64,000 nt of DNA from Bacillota bacterium (GTDB taxonomy: Bacteria; Bacillota; Negativicutes; CTSoil-072): positions 186,001-250,000 of the forward strand of contig JAGFZV010000001.1 in assembly GCA_017889545.1 (NCBI GenBank). Direction: 5' to 3'. Shown piece after piece: positions 27,593 to 37,335 of the stretch. The position numbers and the translations under genes were made by a program. The notes below the pieces were generated by a model, which saw nothing but the letters and a program-made list of their open reading frames with translations, was not told the origin of the DNA and searched no databases. How positions within the stretch are numbered: the stretch's first letter is position 1; every line of letters begins with the position of its first letter.

Positions 27593-28759
27593 TCAGCCCG
27601 CATTCGGCAAACTTTTATAATCGATCATCTCTTCACATATTTTTTCCCAGACAACAATCTTCGCTTTGGCAAACCCATTGAAGGTCGTTGCCGAGGCCGA
27701 ACTGTATGCGCCGCAATTGCGCACCAAAATCAAGTCATCCATTTCCAGGGGAACCGTTAACTTGTCCCGATACAACACATCCAAAGAGTCGCAGCTGGGA
27801 CCGGCAAAGGTCGCCATAATTTCCGCTCCGTTTTTAAATGTTTCCATATCGTAGATCCAATGGTCGAAAATAATTCCGGAAAACGTGCCATACAAGCCTT
27901 CATCCAAAAAATACCATTGCTGATTATTTCGCCTTTGCGTCCCAATCACCCGGGTAATCAAGCTCATCGCCGTACCGCAGATAAATCGCCCCGGTTCAGC
28001 CCATATTTCGATTCCAGGAAAATTGGCTTTCAACGACGCATAAATCTCATCTGTCATGGCGGCCACATCAATTTTCTGCGTTCCAGTCGGAATGGGAAAC
28101 CCGCCGCCAATATCCAGCAAGCGGAACTGGAAGCCATCTGCCGCCGCCTGATCAAACAGTCCCCGGCAAATTTGCAGCGCAGCTAAATAGGCTTCCGAAC
28201 TGGTAGATTGACTGCCAACATGGAAACACAAACCTGCTGCATCGAGGCCTTTGGCACGAGCTTTCCGCAAAAGATCCAGCGCCTCATCCGGCGCTGCGCC
28301 AAACTTTTTGTTCAAGTCAACGAGCGCTCTGGGGTTGTCCACTTTAATGCGCAGCAAGACAGTAGCGCCCGGCAATACGTTGGCGATTTTTCCGATCTCG
28401 CTTTCACTGTCGAATGTAAAGCTATGAATACCTTTTTGACGGGCGATTTCCAGTCCGCCGGATGTTTTGATCGGGTTGGCGTAAACAATCCGTTCCGGTT
28501 CAATGCCCATATCGGAAAGCATCAGGATTTCACCATCGGAGGCAACATCAAAACATGATCCCAATCCGGCCAGCGTCCTGACAATCCGTTCATCCGGGTT
28601 CGATTTCACTGCATAATACAATTTTACACCAGGCATGTGTTCCGTCAAAAAAGAGTAATTACGGGCAATTTGTTCCAGCGACAGCACCAATGTAGGTGTG
28701 CCGTATGTTTTGGCAATTTGCTGCACTGCAGCTTGTGATAAATTAAAATACTGTTTCAT
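27593..28759 (-). CDS. Lysine/ornithine decarboxylase, fold-III PLP (Selenomonas type)
   Basis: A 388-residue alanine-racemase-fold decarboxylase. Lys52 in YYAVKSNPD is the PLP lysine. HVGSQ, DIGGGFP, AEPGRF and the active-site Cys in GPSCDSLDV are all present. Length and motifs match the Selenomonas ruminantium lysine/ornithine decarboxylase, which supplies cadaverine for covalent attachment to peptidoglycan in Negativicutes. Lysine versus ornithine preference cannot be decided here. The ATG at 28759 has AGGAG at 6 nt; the ATG two codons earlier abuts that site. A promoter and a small leader hairpin lie upstream. Confidence 0.85.
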   Translation of the reverse strand: MKQYFNLSQAAVQQIAKTYGTPTLVLSLEQIARNYSFLTEHMPGVKLYYAVKSNPDERIVRTLAGLGSCFDVASDGEILMLSDMGIEPERIVYANPIKTSGGLEIARQKGIHSFTFDSESEIGKIANVLPGATVLLRIKVDNPRALVDLNKKFGAAPDEALDLLRKARAKGLDAAGLCFHVGSQSTSSEAYLAALQICRGLFDQAAADGFQFRLLDIGGGFPIPTGTQKIDVAAMTDEIYASLKANFPGIEIWAEPGRFICGTAMSLITRVIGTQRRNNQQWYFLDEGLYGTFSGIIFDHWIYDMETFKNGAEIMATFAGPSCDSLDVLYRDKLTVPLEMDDLILVRNCGAYSSASATTFNGFAKAKIVVWEKICEEMIDYKSLPNAG

Positions 28760-28781
28760 ATCCATCTCCTATCTTTCGGGA

Positions 28782-28812
28782 AGTATCCGGAAGGCCTCCT
28801 GCCTTCCGCCAG
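28782..28812 (-). other. Leader hairpin before lysine decarboxylase
   Basis: GGAAGGC pairs with GCCTTCC around an AGGAG loop in the 5' untranslated region. It lacks a T-run, so it is not a terminator; it may stabilise the mRNA or affect translation. Confidence 0.4.
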
Positions 28813-28832
28813 ACGGGAAAAATTACGATATG

Positions 28833-28860
28833 ATTTTATCACAAATGACCAAAAGTGCAA
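28833..28860 (-). promoter_or_regulatory. Sigma-A promoter for lysine decarboxylase
   Basis: TTGCAC-N16-TAAAAT on the minus strand, about 70 nt before the start codon. Confidence 0.6.
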
Positions 28861-28932
28861 TAGAAAATTGTAAAAAAATCAAGATAAATAGCGCAAGTGA
28901 AAAATAGTCGCAGAAAAACTTGCGAAAAAAAT

Positions 28933-28960
28933 AAAATCCGGACAAAAATGTCCGGATTTT
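28933..28960 (-). terminator. Terminator after cyclophilin gene
   Basis: AAAATCCGGACA-AAAA-TGTCCGGATTTT, a 12-bp perfect stem adjacent to the stop codon. Confidence 0.9.
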
Positions 28961-28962
28961 GC

Positions 28963-29394
28963 CTATTCTTCCACGATTGTAACTTTTTTCATGACGTCTC
29001 CGACAGCAATCGCATCAACGACATCAAGTCCGGAAACAACCTGACCAAAGACAGTATGCACACCGTCTAAGTGCGGTTGGGGCTCATACACGATAAAAAA
29101 CTGGCTGCCGCCGGTGTTCGGCCCAGCATGCGCCATGGAAAGAGCACCACGAATATGCTTGCGCGGATTGCCTTTCGTTTCACAAGGAATCTTATAGCCC
29201 GGCCCGCCGGTGCCATTGCCTTTTGGGCAGCCGCCCTGCGCAACGAAACCTTTGATAACCCGGTGGAAAGTAAGGCCGTCGTAAAAACCTTCCTTAATTA
29301 ATTTCTCAAAGTTGGCAACCGTCTTCGGCGCATCTTCAGAAAACAGCTCAATGGTAATCGTTCCTTTGTCCATTTCAATAATTGCTTTTTTCAT
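28963..29394 (-). CDS. Peptidyl-prolyl cis-trans isomerase, cyclophilin type
   Basis: A 143-residue cytosolic cyclophilin that speeds proline isomerisation. Motifs: [41 protein letters not shown] and [11 protein letters not shown], covering the active-site Arg, Phe and Gln and the TGGSQFF loop. The ATG at 29394 follows GGAGGATGTTC; the open frame runs 71 codons further upstream without a ribosome site and into the iclR gene. Transcribed on its own or after iclR. Confidence 0.95.
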   Translation of the reverse strand: MKKAIIEMDKGTITIELFSEDAPKTVANFEKLIKEGFYDGLTFHRVIKGFVAQGGCPKGNGTGGPGYKIPCETKGNPRKHIRGALSMAHAGPNTGGSQFFIVYEPQPHLDGVHTVFGQVVSGLDVVDAIAVGDVMKKVTIVEE

Positions 29395-29456
29395 GAACAT
29401 CCTCCATTCATCTCTATTCGGTGATATTATATCATGAATTTGCCGCAAAGTCTGCA

Positions 29457-30227
29457 CTATAATAACGCAGATATCGCCGTTGCTGTTTTTCGTACTTGCT
29501 GAATGATCTCTTGACAACGATCCCCCTGCAGACGTGATGTAGGTCCGGACAAGCTCAAAGCTGCCACCACGGCATGATCGCGACCCACAATTGGAGCAGC
29601 GATACAAGTCAACCCTAACTCCAATTCCTCATCGTCCAGTGCATAGCCTTTTTCCCTAATCGCCGCCAGCTCACGCAGCAGAGCCGGCCAATCGATGATC
29701 GTCTTCCCTGTAAAAACGGGCAACGGACAACCTTGAAATTTCACAAGATACTCCGGTTCGCTAAACGCCAGTAAACATTTCCCCACTGCCGATCCATGGC
29801 AAGCAGAAGCCGAACCAATGCCCGGGGTAAAACTCAAGACCTGTTGACTCTCAAATTTATCAATAATGATCTGTTTCGGGAAATTTTCCGCATGAGGATC
29901 CAATACTGCGATATGAACCACTTCATTAAACTTTTCCGATAATGCACGGGCTAGCGGTGCGGCAATATTTTGCAACGGCATTTTTCTGCGCATTTGCATA
30001 CCCAGTGAATAAAGCTTCAGTCCCATCCAATATTTACCGGTTTCTGTGTTCTGCTGTACAAATCCTTTATTCTCCAAAGTCGCCAGCGTCCGGCAGACCG
30101 TACTCTTATACATGCCTAATGCAGAGCTAATCTGCGTTACACCCATTTCTTTGTCTTCCTGATGCAGCAAAAGCAAAATGTCTAATGCTCTGGCGATTGA
30201 TTGGATCGAATCTTTGTCATTGCTCAT
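29457..30227 (-). CDS. IclR family transcriptional regulator
   Basis: A 256-residue regulator. A winged HTH (about 10-70, [13 protein letters not shown] then [19 protein letters not shown]) precedes an IclR effector domain with [15 protein letters not shown] and [13 protein letters not shown]. IclR proteins control catabolic and transport genes in response to small acids. It lies directly downstream of the dicarboxylate symporter gene, which is its most likely target. The ATG at 30227 is chosen for the canonical HTH start; its ribosome site (GCAGGG) is modest. Confidence 0.9.
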   Translation of the reverse strand: MSNDKDSIQSIARALDILLLLHQEDKEMGVTQISSALGMYKSTVCRTLATLENKGFVQQNTETGKYWMGLKLYSLGMQMRRKMPLQNIAAPLARALSEKFNEVVHIAVLDPHAENFPKQIIIDKFESQQVLSFTPGIGSASACHGSAVGKCLLAFSEPEYLVKFQGCPLPVFTGKTIIDWPALLRELAAIREKGYALDDEELELGLTCIAAPIVGRDHAVVAALSLSGPTSRLQGDRCQEIIQQVRKTATAISALL

Positions 30228-30316
30228 GATAACCCTGCTCTCTTTTTGCTTTTTCGTTCCACCGTAAGGAACCATGTTCCATTGGCAGTTTTTGCAATAC
30301 ATTTTCATTATTACAG

Positions 30317-30354
30317 GAAGGCCCCCGGCGCCATTCTTGGAACCGGAGGCCTTC
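30317..30354 (-). other. Intergenic hairpin between dctA and iclR
   Basis: GAAGGCC-CCGG pairs with CCGG-GGCCTTC across a loop of about 14 nt. There is no T-run on the minus side, so an attenuating or processing hairpin is as likely as a terminator. Confidence 0.45.
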
Positions 30355-30410
30355 TTTATGATTTCGTTTCAGATGGAGTCACCGCCCCACCCAAACCAAG
30401 TGGTCCCTTA

Positions 30411-31706
30411 TCATCCGGCTTTTTCGTTTGACTGCTTCTCTTCTATACTGTGCGGTCCGTTGTTTAAAACTTTGTGCAACTGGTTCATATCCAATTCTTT
30501 TTCCCATTTGGAAACTACGACTGTCGCTACCCCATTGCCCACTAAATTCGTCAATGCTCTGCCTGTGGACATGAAACGGTCAATTCCGAAAATAACCGCA
30601 AGCGCTGCCACCGGTATGCCCGGGATGACGGACAATGTCGCCGCCAGCACAATGAAGCCACTCCCGGTCACACCCGAGGCTCCCTTGGAAGTCAGCAGCA
30701 AGACCGCAATGATCGTCAGTTCTTGCACCAAAGTCAGTTCAATATTCGTCGCCTGCGCTAAAAAGATGGCCGACATGGTCAGGTAAATGGAGGTTCCATC
30801 CAGATTAAACGAATAGCCCGTTGGAATAACAAGACCAACCACAGGCTTTGAACAGCCCAGGCGCTCCAATTTATCCATCATGCGCGGCAAAACGCTTTCC
30901 GAAGAAGAGGTCCCCAGCACAATCAACAATTCTTCTTTAATATACGCAATGAACTTCAGCAAGCTGAAACCCGCCCACTTGGCAATCGGGCCCATCACAA
31001 TAAAAATAAAGACAATGCAGGTTAAGTAAAATACGCCCAGCAGCTTGCCCAATGGTCCCAGCGAAGCAATGCCATACTTGCCGATCGTGAAGGCCATCGC
31101 CCCAAAGACGCCAATGGGCGCAACTTTCATAATGATGTCAACAATGACAAAGAGCGCGTGGGATATTTCGCCAATAATGGAATATACATTTTTGCCTTTC
31201 TTGCCCATCAGAGATAATGCTGCGCCAAAGAGCAGCGAGAACAAGAGAACCTGCAGGATGTCGCCTTTTGCAAACGCATCCACTACCGTCGACGGAATGA
31301 TATTCATGAAGAAATCAAGCGTACTTTGCGCTTTCGCAGCAGTCGCATAAGCCGAGATTGCTTTCGTATCCAGCGTGGATACGTCGACATTCATTCCGAC
31401 GCCCGGCTGAAGGATTTTTACAACCACCAATCCCATGATCAGTGCCAACGTTGTAATGACTTCGAAATACAATAAAGCCTTGGCGCCGACACGGCCAACT
31501 TTTTTCATGTCATCCATGCCGGCAATTCCGGTGACAATCGTACAGAAAATAATCGGCCCGATGATCATCTTGATCAATTTAATGAATGCGTCACCCAGTG
31601 GTTTCATGCTTTCGCCGACGGATGGATAAAAATGTCCTAATGCCACACCGGCGATGATCGCGACAAATACCTGGAAATGGAGAGTTGTAAAAAAGGATTT
31701 TTTCAT
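30411..31706 (-). CDS. Dicarboxylate/amino acid:cation symporter (DctA/GltP family)
   Basis: A 431-residue DAACS transporter with about eight membrane helices and two re-entrant loops. The substrate-site motifs are [14 protein letters not shown] (serine-rich hairpin 1), [16 protein letters not shown] and [22 protein letters not shown]. The profile resembles C4-dicarboxylate (succinate/fumarate/malate) carriers more than glutamate carriers, but specificity is inferred. The ATG at 31706 has only a distant GAGAGG. Followed by iclR. Confidence 0.9.
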   Translation of the reverse strand: MKKSFFTTLHFQVFVAIIAGVALGHFYPSVGESMKPLGDAFIKLIKMIIGPIIFCTIVTGIAGMDDMKKVGRVGAKALLYFEVITTLALIMGLVVVKILQPGVGMNVDVSTLDTKAISAYATAAKAQSTLDFFMNIIPSTVVDAFAKGDILQVLLFSLLFGAALSLMGKKGKNVYSIIGEISHALFVIVDIIMKVAPIGVFGAMAFTIGKYGIASLGPLGKLLGVFYLTCIVFIFIVMGPIAKWAGFSLLKFIAYIKEELLIVLGTSSSESVLPRMMDKLERLGCSKPVVGLVIPTGYSFNLDGTSIYLTMSAIFLAQATNIELTLVQELTIIAVLLLTSKGASGVTGSGFIVLAATLSVIPGIPVAALAVIFGIDRFMSTGRALTNLVGNGVATVVVSKWEKELDMNQLHKVLNNGPHSIEEKQSNEKAG

Positions 31707-31972
31707 AAATGCAATTCTCGTTCCTCTCTGTTGCACGATTTTTATCATGAGTAATTGATATCGTTCATGCATTATTCATAGAAATAAAATATCATAAACA
31801 GAGCGAAAAGAAAAGCTTTTTCTTTGTGCAAAAGTCCGCCTGGAAGAGACTCTGCAAAGTTTTATTGGCAAAAAGACATAAACGTGATACATTTATTGTA
31901 TTCTCAGCAGCAACGAACTGCAGCTGCGGTTGCAAACCAATGCAATTTCTAATGAGCGAAAGGATCCTCTTC

Positions 31973-33001
31973 GTGCGAATCATCACTACTTTTTTCATCG
32001 CTTTGCCAGCCGGCTGGCTATTTTCTTATATTCAAATCCCGCTGCCTTGGATGCTTGGCCCGTTAACTGCCATTATGCTGTTTAATTCGCTAAGCGGCAA
32101 TTGGGCTCGCTGGCCCAACTTCTTGCGAGATCTTGGCATGATTATTCTCGGCTACTCTATGGGCCGGGCGGTTACCCCGGACGCTGTCCATACGATTACT
32201 GCCTCCTTGCCCATCATGATGGCAATCACTTTGCTGACTATCTTGTTTTGTACCGTCTCCGGCTACGTAACGCACCGCCAAACGGGCATCAGCCTATCCA
32301 GCAGTCTTTTAGGCAGCATGCCCGGCGGACTGTCACAAATGGTTTTGCTCTGCGATGAAATCAAAAGCAGCGACATGACTGTCGTTACCTTTATGCAGAC
32401 AACCCGTCTACTGACAGTCGTATTTCTCGTGCCTTTCATAGCCGCTCATGGCTTGGCGAATATAGCAGAAACGCCGTTTGTGTTAGGGCCCGAAACAATA
32501 GAATACCATTGGCGCACATTTTGGCCGTCCATTGCTCTTGCTCCCGTCGGTGCCGCATTGGCGTATTATTTTAAATTGCCGACACCTTGTCTGCTCGGTC
32601 CGATTTTCGGGGTAGCGATTGGTGTTCTAAGCGGGTTTCCCGCTCCTCCTGCGAACCCGATCCTGCTGATTGCAGCCCAAGTTTTTGTCGGCATCCATAT
32701 GGGAAACAGCATTAGTCTGACCAGCTTGCGACAGCTTGGAAAAGTATTCCCTTATGCCATTGGCGGGGCAATCGCACTGATCGCCTTCACCTTTACTTTG
32801 GCCTACGGTCTCACCCTCATTAGTCCTGCTTCTTTGTTAACCGGCTTTCTCAGCACAGCCCCCGGCGGCATGGCAGAAATGGGCATTACCGCTGTTGTGC
32901 TGCAGGCTGACGTTTCAACAGTCGTTTCTTATCAACTTTTTCGTTTGTTTTTGGTTTTGCTTTCCATACCCCCCGTGCTAAAATGGCGATTGAAAGAATA
33001 G
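31973..33001 (+). CDS. AbrB-family membrane protein (PF05145, putative transporter)
   Basis: A 342-residue membrane protein with about ten helices in two similar halves. Each half repeats a P-W-M-L-G-P/LLGP element (PLPWMLGPLTAI and PTPCLLGPIFGV) and a GSMPGGLSQM / TAPGGMAEMG motif. The family is often mislabelled as an AbrB regulator or ammonia monooxygenase; it has no DNA-binding domain. The likely role is transport of an unknown small molecule. The GTG at 31973 with GAAAGGATC upstream is preferred; ATGs at 31940 and 31952 lack ribosome sites. Confidence 0.8.
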   Translation: MRIITTFFIALPAGWLFSYIQIPLPWMLGPLTAIMLFNSLSGNWARWPNFLRDLGMIILGYSMGRAVTPDAVHTITASLPIMMAITLLTILFCTVSGYVTHRQTGISLSSSLLGSMPGGLSQMVLLCDEIKSSDMTVVTFMQTTRLLTVVFLVPFIAAHGLANIAETPFVLGPETIEYHWRTFWPSIALAPVGAALAYYFKLPTPCLLGPIFGVAIGVLSGFPAPPANPILLIAAQVFVGIHMGNSISLTSLRQLGKVFPYAIGGAIALIAFTFTLAYGLTLISPASLLTGFLSTAPGGMAEMGITAVVLQADVSTVVSYQLFRLFLVLLSIPPVLKWRLKE

Positions 33002-33020
33002 CGTTATCGCCGCAAGCAGC

Positions 33021-33060
33021 AAAAGGACCGGCATTCCCTTTCGGGAATGCCGGTCCTTTT
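33021..33060. terminator. Bidirectional terminator between AbrB-family gene and hbd
   Basis: An 18-bp stem (33021-33038 with 33043-33060) and TTTC loop, A-run on one side and T-run on the other. Confidence 0.95.
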
Positions 33061-33076
33061 TTATTAGAGCAATACA

Positions 33077-33931
33077 TTAATTGTAATCGTAAAAACCTTT
33101 GCCGGTTTTGCGCCCTAAATAGCCGGCTTGGACCATTTTGCGAAGCAACGGACAAGGACGATATTTGGGATCGCCGAAGCCATTATGGAGAACTTCCATG
33201 ATATACAAAATCGTATCATTGCCGATCAAATCCGATAATGCCAACGGGCCCATCGGATGGCCGAAGCCCAGCTTAGCCACATTGTCTATATCTTCCGCAC
33301 TCGCAACGCCTTCCGCCAGAGTGAAAATTGCTTCATTGATCATTGGGATCATGATCCGGTTGCCAACGAAACCAGGAGCATCGGACACTTCGACCGGGCT
33401 CTTGCCCAGTGCTTCCGCCAAAGCCTTGATGGTAGTGAACGTTTCTTCACTCGTTGCCAATCCTTTAATGACCTCAACCAGTTTCATTACCGGAGCAGGG
33501 TTAAAGAAATGCATCCCGATTACTTTCGCAGGCCGTTTCGTAATGGAGCCTAATACCGTAATAGGCAGGGATGATGTGTTGCTGGCTAAAATTGTTTCTG
33601 CCGGACAAAGAGTATCGAGAGTTTCAAAGATGCCCCGTTTCAACTCAAGATTTTCTACCGCGGCCTCGATTGCCAGATCTACTTTACAGGCTTTTTCATC
33701 CAGTTCAACAACGCCGGAAATCCGTTTCATGATCTCATCTCTGGATTCTTGCGTCATTTTGCCTTTTTCAACAGCCTTGTTTAAATTTTTTGCAATTCCT
33801 GTAATTCCCCGTTGCACAAATTCCTCTTTGATGTCGCGCAATACAACTTCCAAACCGCCTTGTGCCATCACTTGAGCGATCCCGCTGCCCATTTGCCCCG
33901 CACCAATTACCAATACCCGTTGAATAGCCAT
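33077..33931 (-). CDS. hbd: 3-Hydroxybutyryl-CoA dehydrogenase
   Basis: A 284-residue NAD(P)-dependent dehydrogenase interconverting acetoacetyl-CoA and 3-hydroxybutyryl-CoA. Nucleotide-binding [13 protein letters not shown] lies at 8-20. The catalytic [17 protein letters not shown] is the classic acyl-CoA form. SNTSSLPIT and GFVGNRIM follow. Last gene of the CoA-transferase/thiolase/hbd operon. Full length for the clostridial enzyme. Confidence 0.95.
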   Translation of the reverse strand: MAIQRVLVIGAGQMGSGIAQVMAQGGLEVVLRDIKEEFVQRGITGIAKNLNKAVEKGKMTQESRDEIMKRISGVVELDEKACKVDLAIEAAVENLELKRGIFETLDTLCPAETILASNTSSLPITVLGSITKRPAKVIGMHFFNPAPVMKLVEVIKGLATSEETFTTIKALAEALGKSPVEVSDAPGFVGNRIMIPMINEAIFTLAEGVASAEDIDNVAKLGFGHPMGPLALSDLIGNDTILYIMEVLHNGFGDPKYRPCPLLRKMVQAGYLGRKTGKGFYDYN

Positions 33932-33967
33932 TCTAAAAAACCTCCCCCTCGCTTTTCTATCTTCGCA

Positions 33968-34000
33968 CGGCTTGTGTCACCCAAAGGGTGACACAAGCCG
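33968..34000 (-). other. Intercistronic hairpin between thiolase and hbd
   Basis: A 15-bp perfect stem CGGCTTGTGTCACCC with its complement and an AAA loop. No T-run follows on either strand, so an mRNA-stabilising or processing element is more likely than a terminator. Confidence 0.6.
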
Positions 34001-34045
34001 TAGTTCGAAGTTAATTCAACCAAATTTCAGGTGGATTTATTATCT

Positions 34046-35227
34046 TTAGATACGTTCAACAACCATGGCAATCCCTTGCCCGCCGCCTATGCACAGAGTC
34101 GCCAGACCGCGTTTCAGGCTTCTGGCTTCCAGCGCATGCAGCAAAGTAACCAAAATTCGGGCGCCGCTGGCGCCAATTGGATGACCGATCGCAGTCGCTC
34201 CGCCATTCACATTTACTTTTTCCATTGGGAAGCTAAGCTCTTTGCCTACCGCTAAAAACTGGGCCATAAACGCTTCATTGGCTTCAATCAGATCAAGATC
34301 TCCTACGGTCAGGCCCGCTTTTGCCAAAGCTTTTTGGGTGGCAGGAATAGGCCCGGTACCCATCACGCTGGGATCAACGCCTGCCGATGCATAGGAAACA
34401 ATCTTTGCAATCGGTTTGAGGCCCAAAGCGCTCGCTTTTGCCGCCGACATGAGGACAAAAGCAGCTGCACCATCGTTAATTCCGGATGCATTGCCGGCTG
34501 TGATCGTTCCGTCTTTTTTAAAGGCCGGCTTGAGGCAACTCAAGGTTTCCGGCGTAGTACCACGCCGCGGATACTCATCGGTTTCAAAGACAACATCGCC
34601 TTTTTTCCCTTTGATCACTACAGGAACAATTTCTTTCTTAAAAGAGCCGTTGTCGATCGCTGCAATTGCTTTATTTTGCGACTGAGCCGCTGCTTCGTCT
34701 TGCTGCTCGCGGGTGATCCCATACTTCGCGGCGACATTTTCCGCCGTGATCCCCATATGATAATCATTAAACGCGCACCAGAGACCATCTTGTATCATCA
34801 CATCGATGACTTTGGAATTACCCATGCGCAAACCCCAGCGGGCTTTACTCTCTAAAACATACGGGGCGTTCGTCATGCTCTCCATTCCACCGGCAATAAC
34901 AACCTCTGCGTCACCTGCGGCAATCGCTTGAGCCGCCATAGCAACCGCTTTCAGCCCTGATCCGCAAACCTTATTGATTGTTAACGAAGGAATTTCAACC
35001 GGCAGACCGGCTTTCACCGCTGCCTGACGCGCCGGATTTTGTCCTAATCCCGCCTGCAGAACATTGCCCAGAATGACCTCCTCGACGATATCATTGGAAA
35101 TCCCTGCGCGCTTTATCGCTTCCTGTACAACGATACTGCCCATTTCCGGCGCCGACAACGCACTCAAACCCCCATTGAAGCTGCCTACTGCAGTACGAAC
35201 TGCGCTAACAATAACCACTTCACTCAT
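34046..35227 (-). CDS. thlA: Acetyl-CoA C-acetyltransferase (thiolase)
   Basis: A 393-residue biosynthetic-type thiolase interconverting two acetyl-CoA with acetoacetyl-CoA. Cys88 in [11 protein letters not shown] is the nucleophile. [29 protein letters not shown] and the terminal CIGGGQGIA supply the remaining active-site His and Cys. The ATG at 35227 follows GAGGGTGG. Second gene of the sigma-54-preceded CoA-transferase operon. Confidence 0.95.
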   Translation of the reverse strand: MSEVVIVSAVRTAVGSFNGGLSALSAPEMGSIVVQEAIKRAGISNDIVEEVILGNVLQAGLGQNPARQAAVKAGLPVEIPSLTINKVCGSGLKAVAMAAQAIAAGDAEVVIAGGMESMTNAPYVLESKARWGLRMGNSKVIDVMIQDGLWCAFNDYHMGITAENVAAKYGITREQQDEAAAQSQNKAIAAIDNGSFKKEIVPVVIKGKKGDVVFETDEYPRRGTTPETLSCLKPAFKKDGTITAGNASGINDGAAAFVLMSAAKASALGLKPIAKIVSYASAGVDPSVMGTGPIPATQKALAKAGLTVGDLDLIEANEAFMAQFLAVGKELSFPMEKVNVNGGATAIGHPIGASGARILVTLLHALEARSLKRGLATLCIGGGQGIAMVVERI

Positions 35228-35350
35228 ATATACACCACCCTCGTTCATATTAAGAAAAAGCGATGTTTTTCACCATCACTGTTTCCAACAAAAAATTGTT
35301 TCCCATATTTTGCATTATCTGATTTTGTTTGTCAGATTTTATATGAAAAC

Positions 35351-36904
35351 TTATTGAAGCTTCAAGCCCATCGGCTCATCACGGAACAGTCTGGCATCCA
35401 TCAATTTCAGATCCGGGGCAACGATCACCGGGAACTCAATCAATGCCAATACATCTTTTTCCAAATCAACGCCAGGAGCAATTTCCGTCAGTACCATTCC
35501 TTCCTGCGTCAGTTTGAAGACAGCGCGTTCCGTAATGTACATCACCGGTTGATGCACTTTGCGGGCATAATCGCCGCTAAACGTAATTTGTTCTACGTGA
35601 TTCAAGAATTTTTTCGCTCTACCTTCCGCCAAGATAGCCAATTTTCCGTCTTCCACTTTCACTTTCAAGCCGCCGGCGGTAAATGTCCCGCAAAAAACCA
35701 CTCTTTTTGCGTTTTGGGTAATATTGATAAATCCACCGCAACCGGCAACACGGCCTTTGAATTTGCTGACATTGATATTGCCTGCCCGATCTGTTTCGGC
35801 TAATCCTAAGTAGGCCAGATCCAATCCGCCGCCATCATAAAAATCAAACTGGTATTGGTGATCCAATATCGCCTCCGCGTTGGTCGCAGCGCCAAAACTC
35901 GCTCCCCCTGCCGGAATCCCGCCAATCGGACCGGCCTCAACCGTCAGAGTCATCAGATGGCCAACACCTTCTTCATTTGCAACCATTGCAACCCCTTCCG
36001 GCACGCCAATTCCCAAATTCACCTTCGCATTCGGTATCAGTTCCATCGCAGCGCGGCGGGCGATTACTTTCCGTTCATCCAGCTGCATCGGCGCAAGCCC
36101 GTCAACCGGAACACGAATTTCACCGGAGTATGCAGGATTGTACTGCTCCCCGAATGTCTGCATATGTTTTTCAGGTGAATCTGCTACTACAATATAATCA
36201 ACAACAATTCCTGGCAGCTTCACTTCCATCGGCTTCATTGATCCTTTGGCAACAACGCGCTCTACTTGTGCAATAACTATTCCGCCAGAGTTTTTGGCCG
36301 CTTGGGCCATCGATAAAATTTCCAGCGATACTGCTTCACGCTCAATCGTAATATTGCCGTTTTCATCTGCACTGGTTCCCCGAACAAGCGCTACATTGAC
36401 TGGAAACCCTTTATACCAAAGCCACTCTTCCCCACCCAGTTCAATTACCTCAATCAAATCTTCTTTCGTGACTTCGTTGATTTTTCCCCCTTCAACCCGC
36501 GGATCAACAAAGGTATTTAATCCTACTTTGGTAATTACGCCCGGCTTATGCCCCGCGACTGCCCGAAACCAGTGAGTCAGAGTCCCCTGCGGAAAGTTAT
36601 ACGCCTCAATTTTATTTTCGATTGCCAACTTACCCAATTTGGGCGCCAAGTTCCAGTGTCCGCCAATTACCCGCTTCACCAGACCTTCACAGCCAAGATG
36701 GTTCAGCCCACGGTCCTTGCCGTCCCCTTGGCCCGCACAATACATTAATGTTAGATTGCGGGGAGCCGCTTCATTTTGAAAGCGTTCCTCAATTGCCGAA
36801 GTTAACGCTTCCGGATGTCCATTGCCAACAAACCCGCTTGTTGCAATTGTGTCCCCATCCTTGATCAATTTGACTGCCTCGGCTGCGCTGATAAACTTTG
36901 CCAT
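35351..36904 (-). CDS. Acyl-CoA:acetate/3-ketoacid CoA-transferase (fused alpha-beta)
   Basis: A 517-residue class I CoA-transferase with both subunits in one chain, as in propionate CoA-transferase and YdiF. The N-terminal half carries [12 protein letters not shown] and an oxyanion-type segment. The C-terminal half has GIGVPEGVA and the catalytic glutamate, Glu323, in [13 protein letters not shown]. It could activate acetoacetate or other short acids with acetyl-CoA, feeding thiolase and hbd downstream. A sigma-54 promoter and phased upstream repeats precede it. Confidence 0.92.
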   Translation of the reverse strand: MAKFISAAEAVKLIKDGDTIATSGFVGNGHPEALTSAIEERFQNEAAPRNLTLMYCAGQGDGKDRGLNHLGCEGLVKRVIGGHWNLAPKLGKLAIENKIEAYNFPQGTLTHWFRAVAGHKPGVITKVGLNTFVDPRVEGGKINEVTKEDLIEVIELGGEEWLWYKGFPVNVALVRGTSADENGNITIEREAVSLEILSMAQAAKNSGGIVIAQVERVVAKGSMKPMEVKLPGIVVDYIVVADSPEKHMQTFGEQYNPAYSGEIRVPVDGLAPMQLDERKVIARRAAMELIPNAKVNLGIGVPEGVAMVANEEGVGHLMTLTVEAGPIGGIPAGGASFGAATNAEAILDHQYQFDFYDGGGLDLAYLGLAETDRAGNINVSKFKGRVAGCGGFINITQNAKRVVFCGTFTAGGLKVKVEDGKLAILAEGRAKKFLNHVEQITFSGDYARKVHQPVMYITERAVFKLTQEGMVLTEIAPGVDLEKDVLALIEFPVIVAPDLKLMDARLFRDEPMGLKLQ

Positions 36905-36990
36905 CTGTTGTTCCTCCTCAAAAAAATATCTTCGTTTCTACACAGTTGCCGATTACGTACTTTTCTACATACTATTCCATTCATAGTTAT

Positions 36991-37008
36991 ATGCATGTTT
37001 GATGCCAA
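36991..37008 (-). promoter_or_regulatory. Sigma-54 promoter of CoA-transferase-thlA-hbd operon
   Basis: Minus-strand TTGGCATCAAACATGCAT has the invariant GG and GC dinucleotides with exactly 10 bp between them. Expected start near 36982, giving a leader of about 78 nt. Confidence 0.8.
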
Positions 37009-37067
37009 TTGAAAAAAAGCTGTATTTGTTGATGTTTTGAGAATTTTACGTCGATAAAACATGTTGA

Positions 37068-37118
37068 TTCCGACACGCAGTATACTGTTTCCGACACTTT
37101 TTATTTGCAATCCGACAT
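37068..37118 (-). promoter_or_regulatory. Three phased CGACA repeats, likely enhancer-binding sites
   Basis: CGACA begins at 37071, 37092 and 37113, a regular 21-bp period, two of the copies as TTCCGACAC. They lie about 60-110 bp upstream of the -24 element, on one face of the helix, as expected for sigma-54 activator sites. Confidence 0.55.
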
Positions 37119-37286
37119 TTTTATTTTTTCAAGCCTTTCTGATTGTCTATTTTTTCACAATCAGAACAGTGTTTTTCTGCCATTACGAAAAAACAGTCCG
37201 GATTTCCTCTTGTTTCGCTTTCGACAAGCACAAAATAAATCCTGCATATTCTGTATTTTTTGAAAATACAATTATTTTAAATTCTA

Positions 37287-37325
37287 ATATAGACGGTCCT
37301 CCTGCTACTCGAGAACCGTCTATAT
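37287..37325 (-). terminator. Probable terminator after the lambda-crystallin-like dehydrogenase
   Basis: ATATAGACGGT pairs with ACCGTCTATAT around a 17-nt loop just after the stop codon. The T-run is weak. Confidence 0.55.
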
Positions 37326-37335
37326 CATCCGTTCA

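Noticed and set aside
30284-30303. TTGGCAG...TTGCAA on the plus strand near iclR
   Set aside because: GG and GC are 8 bp apart instead of 10, and no plus-strand gene follows.
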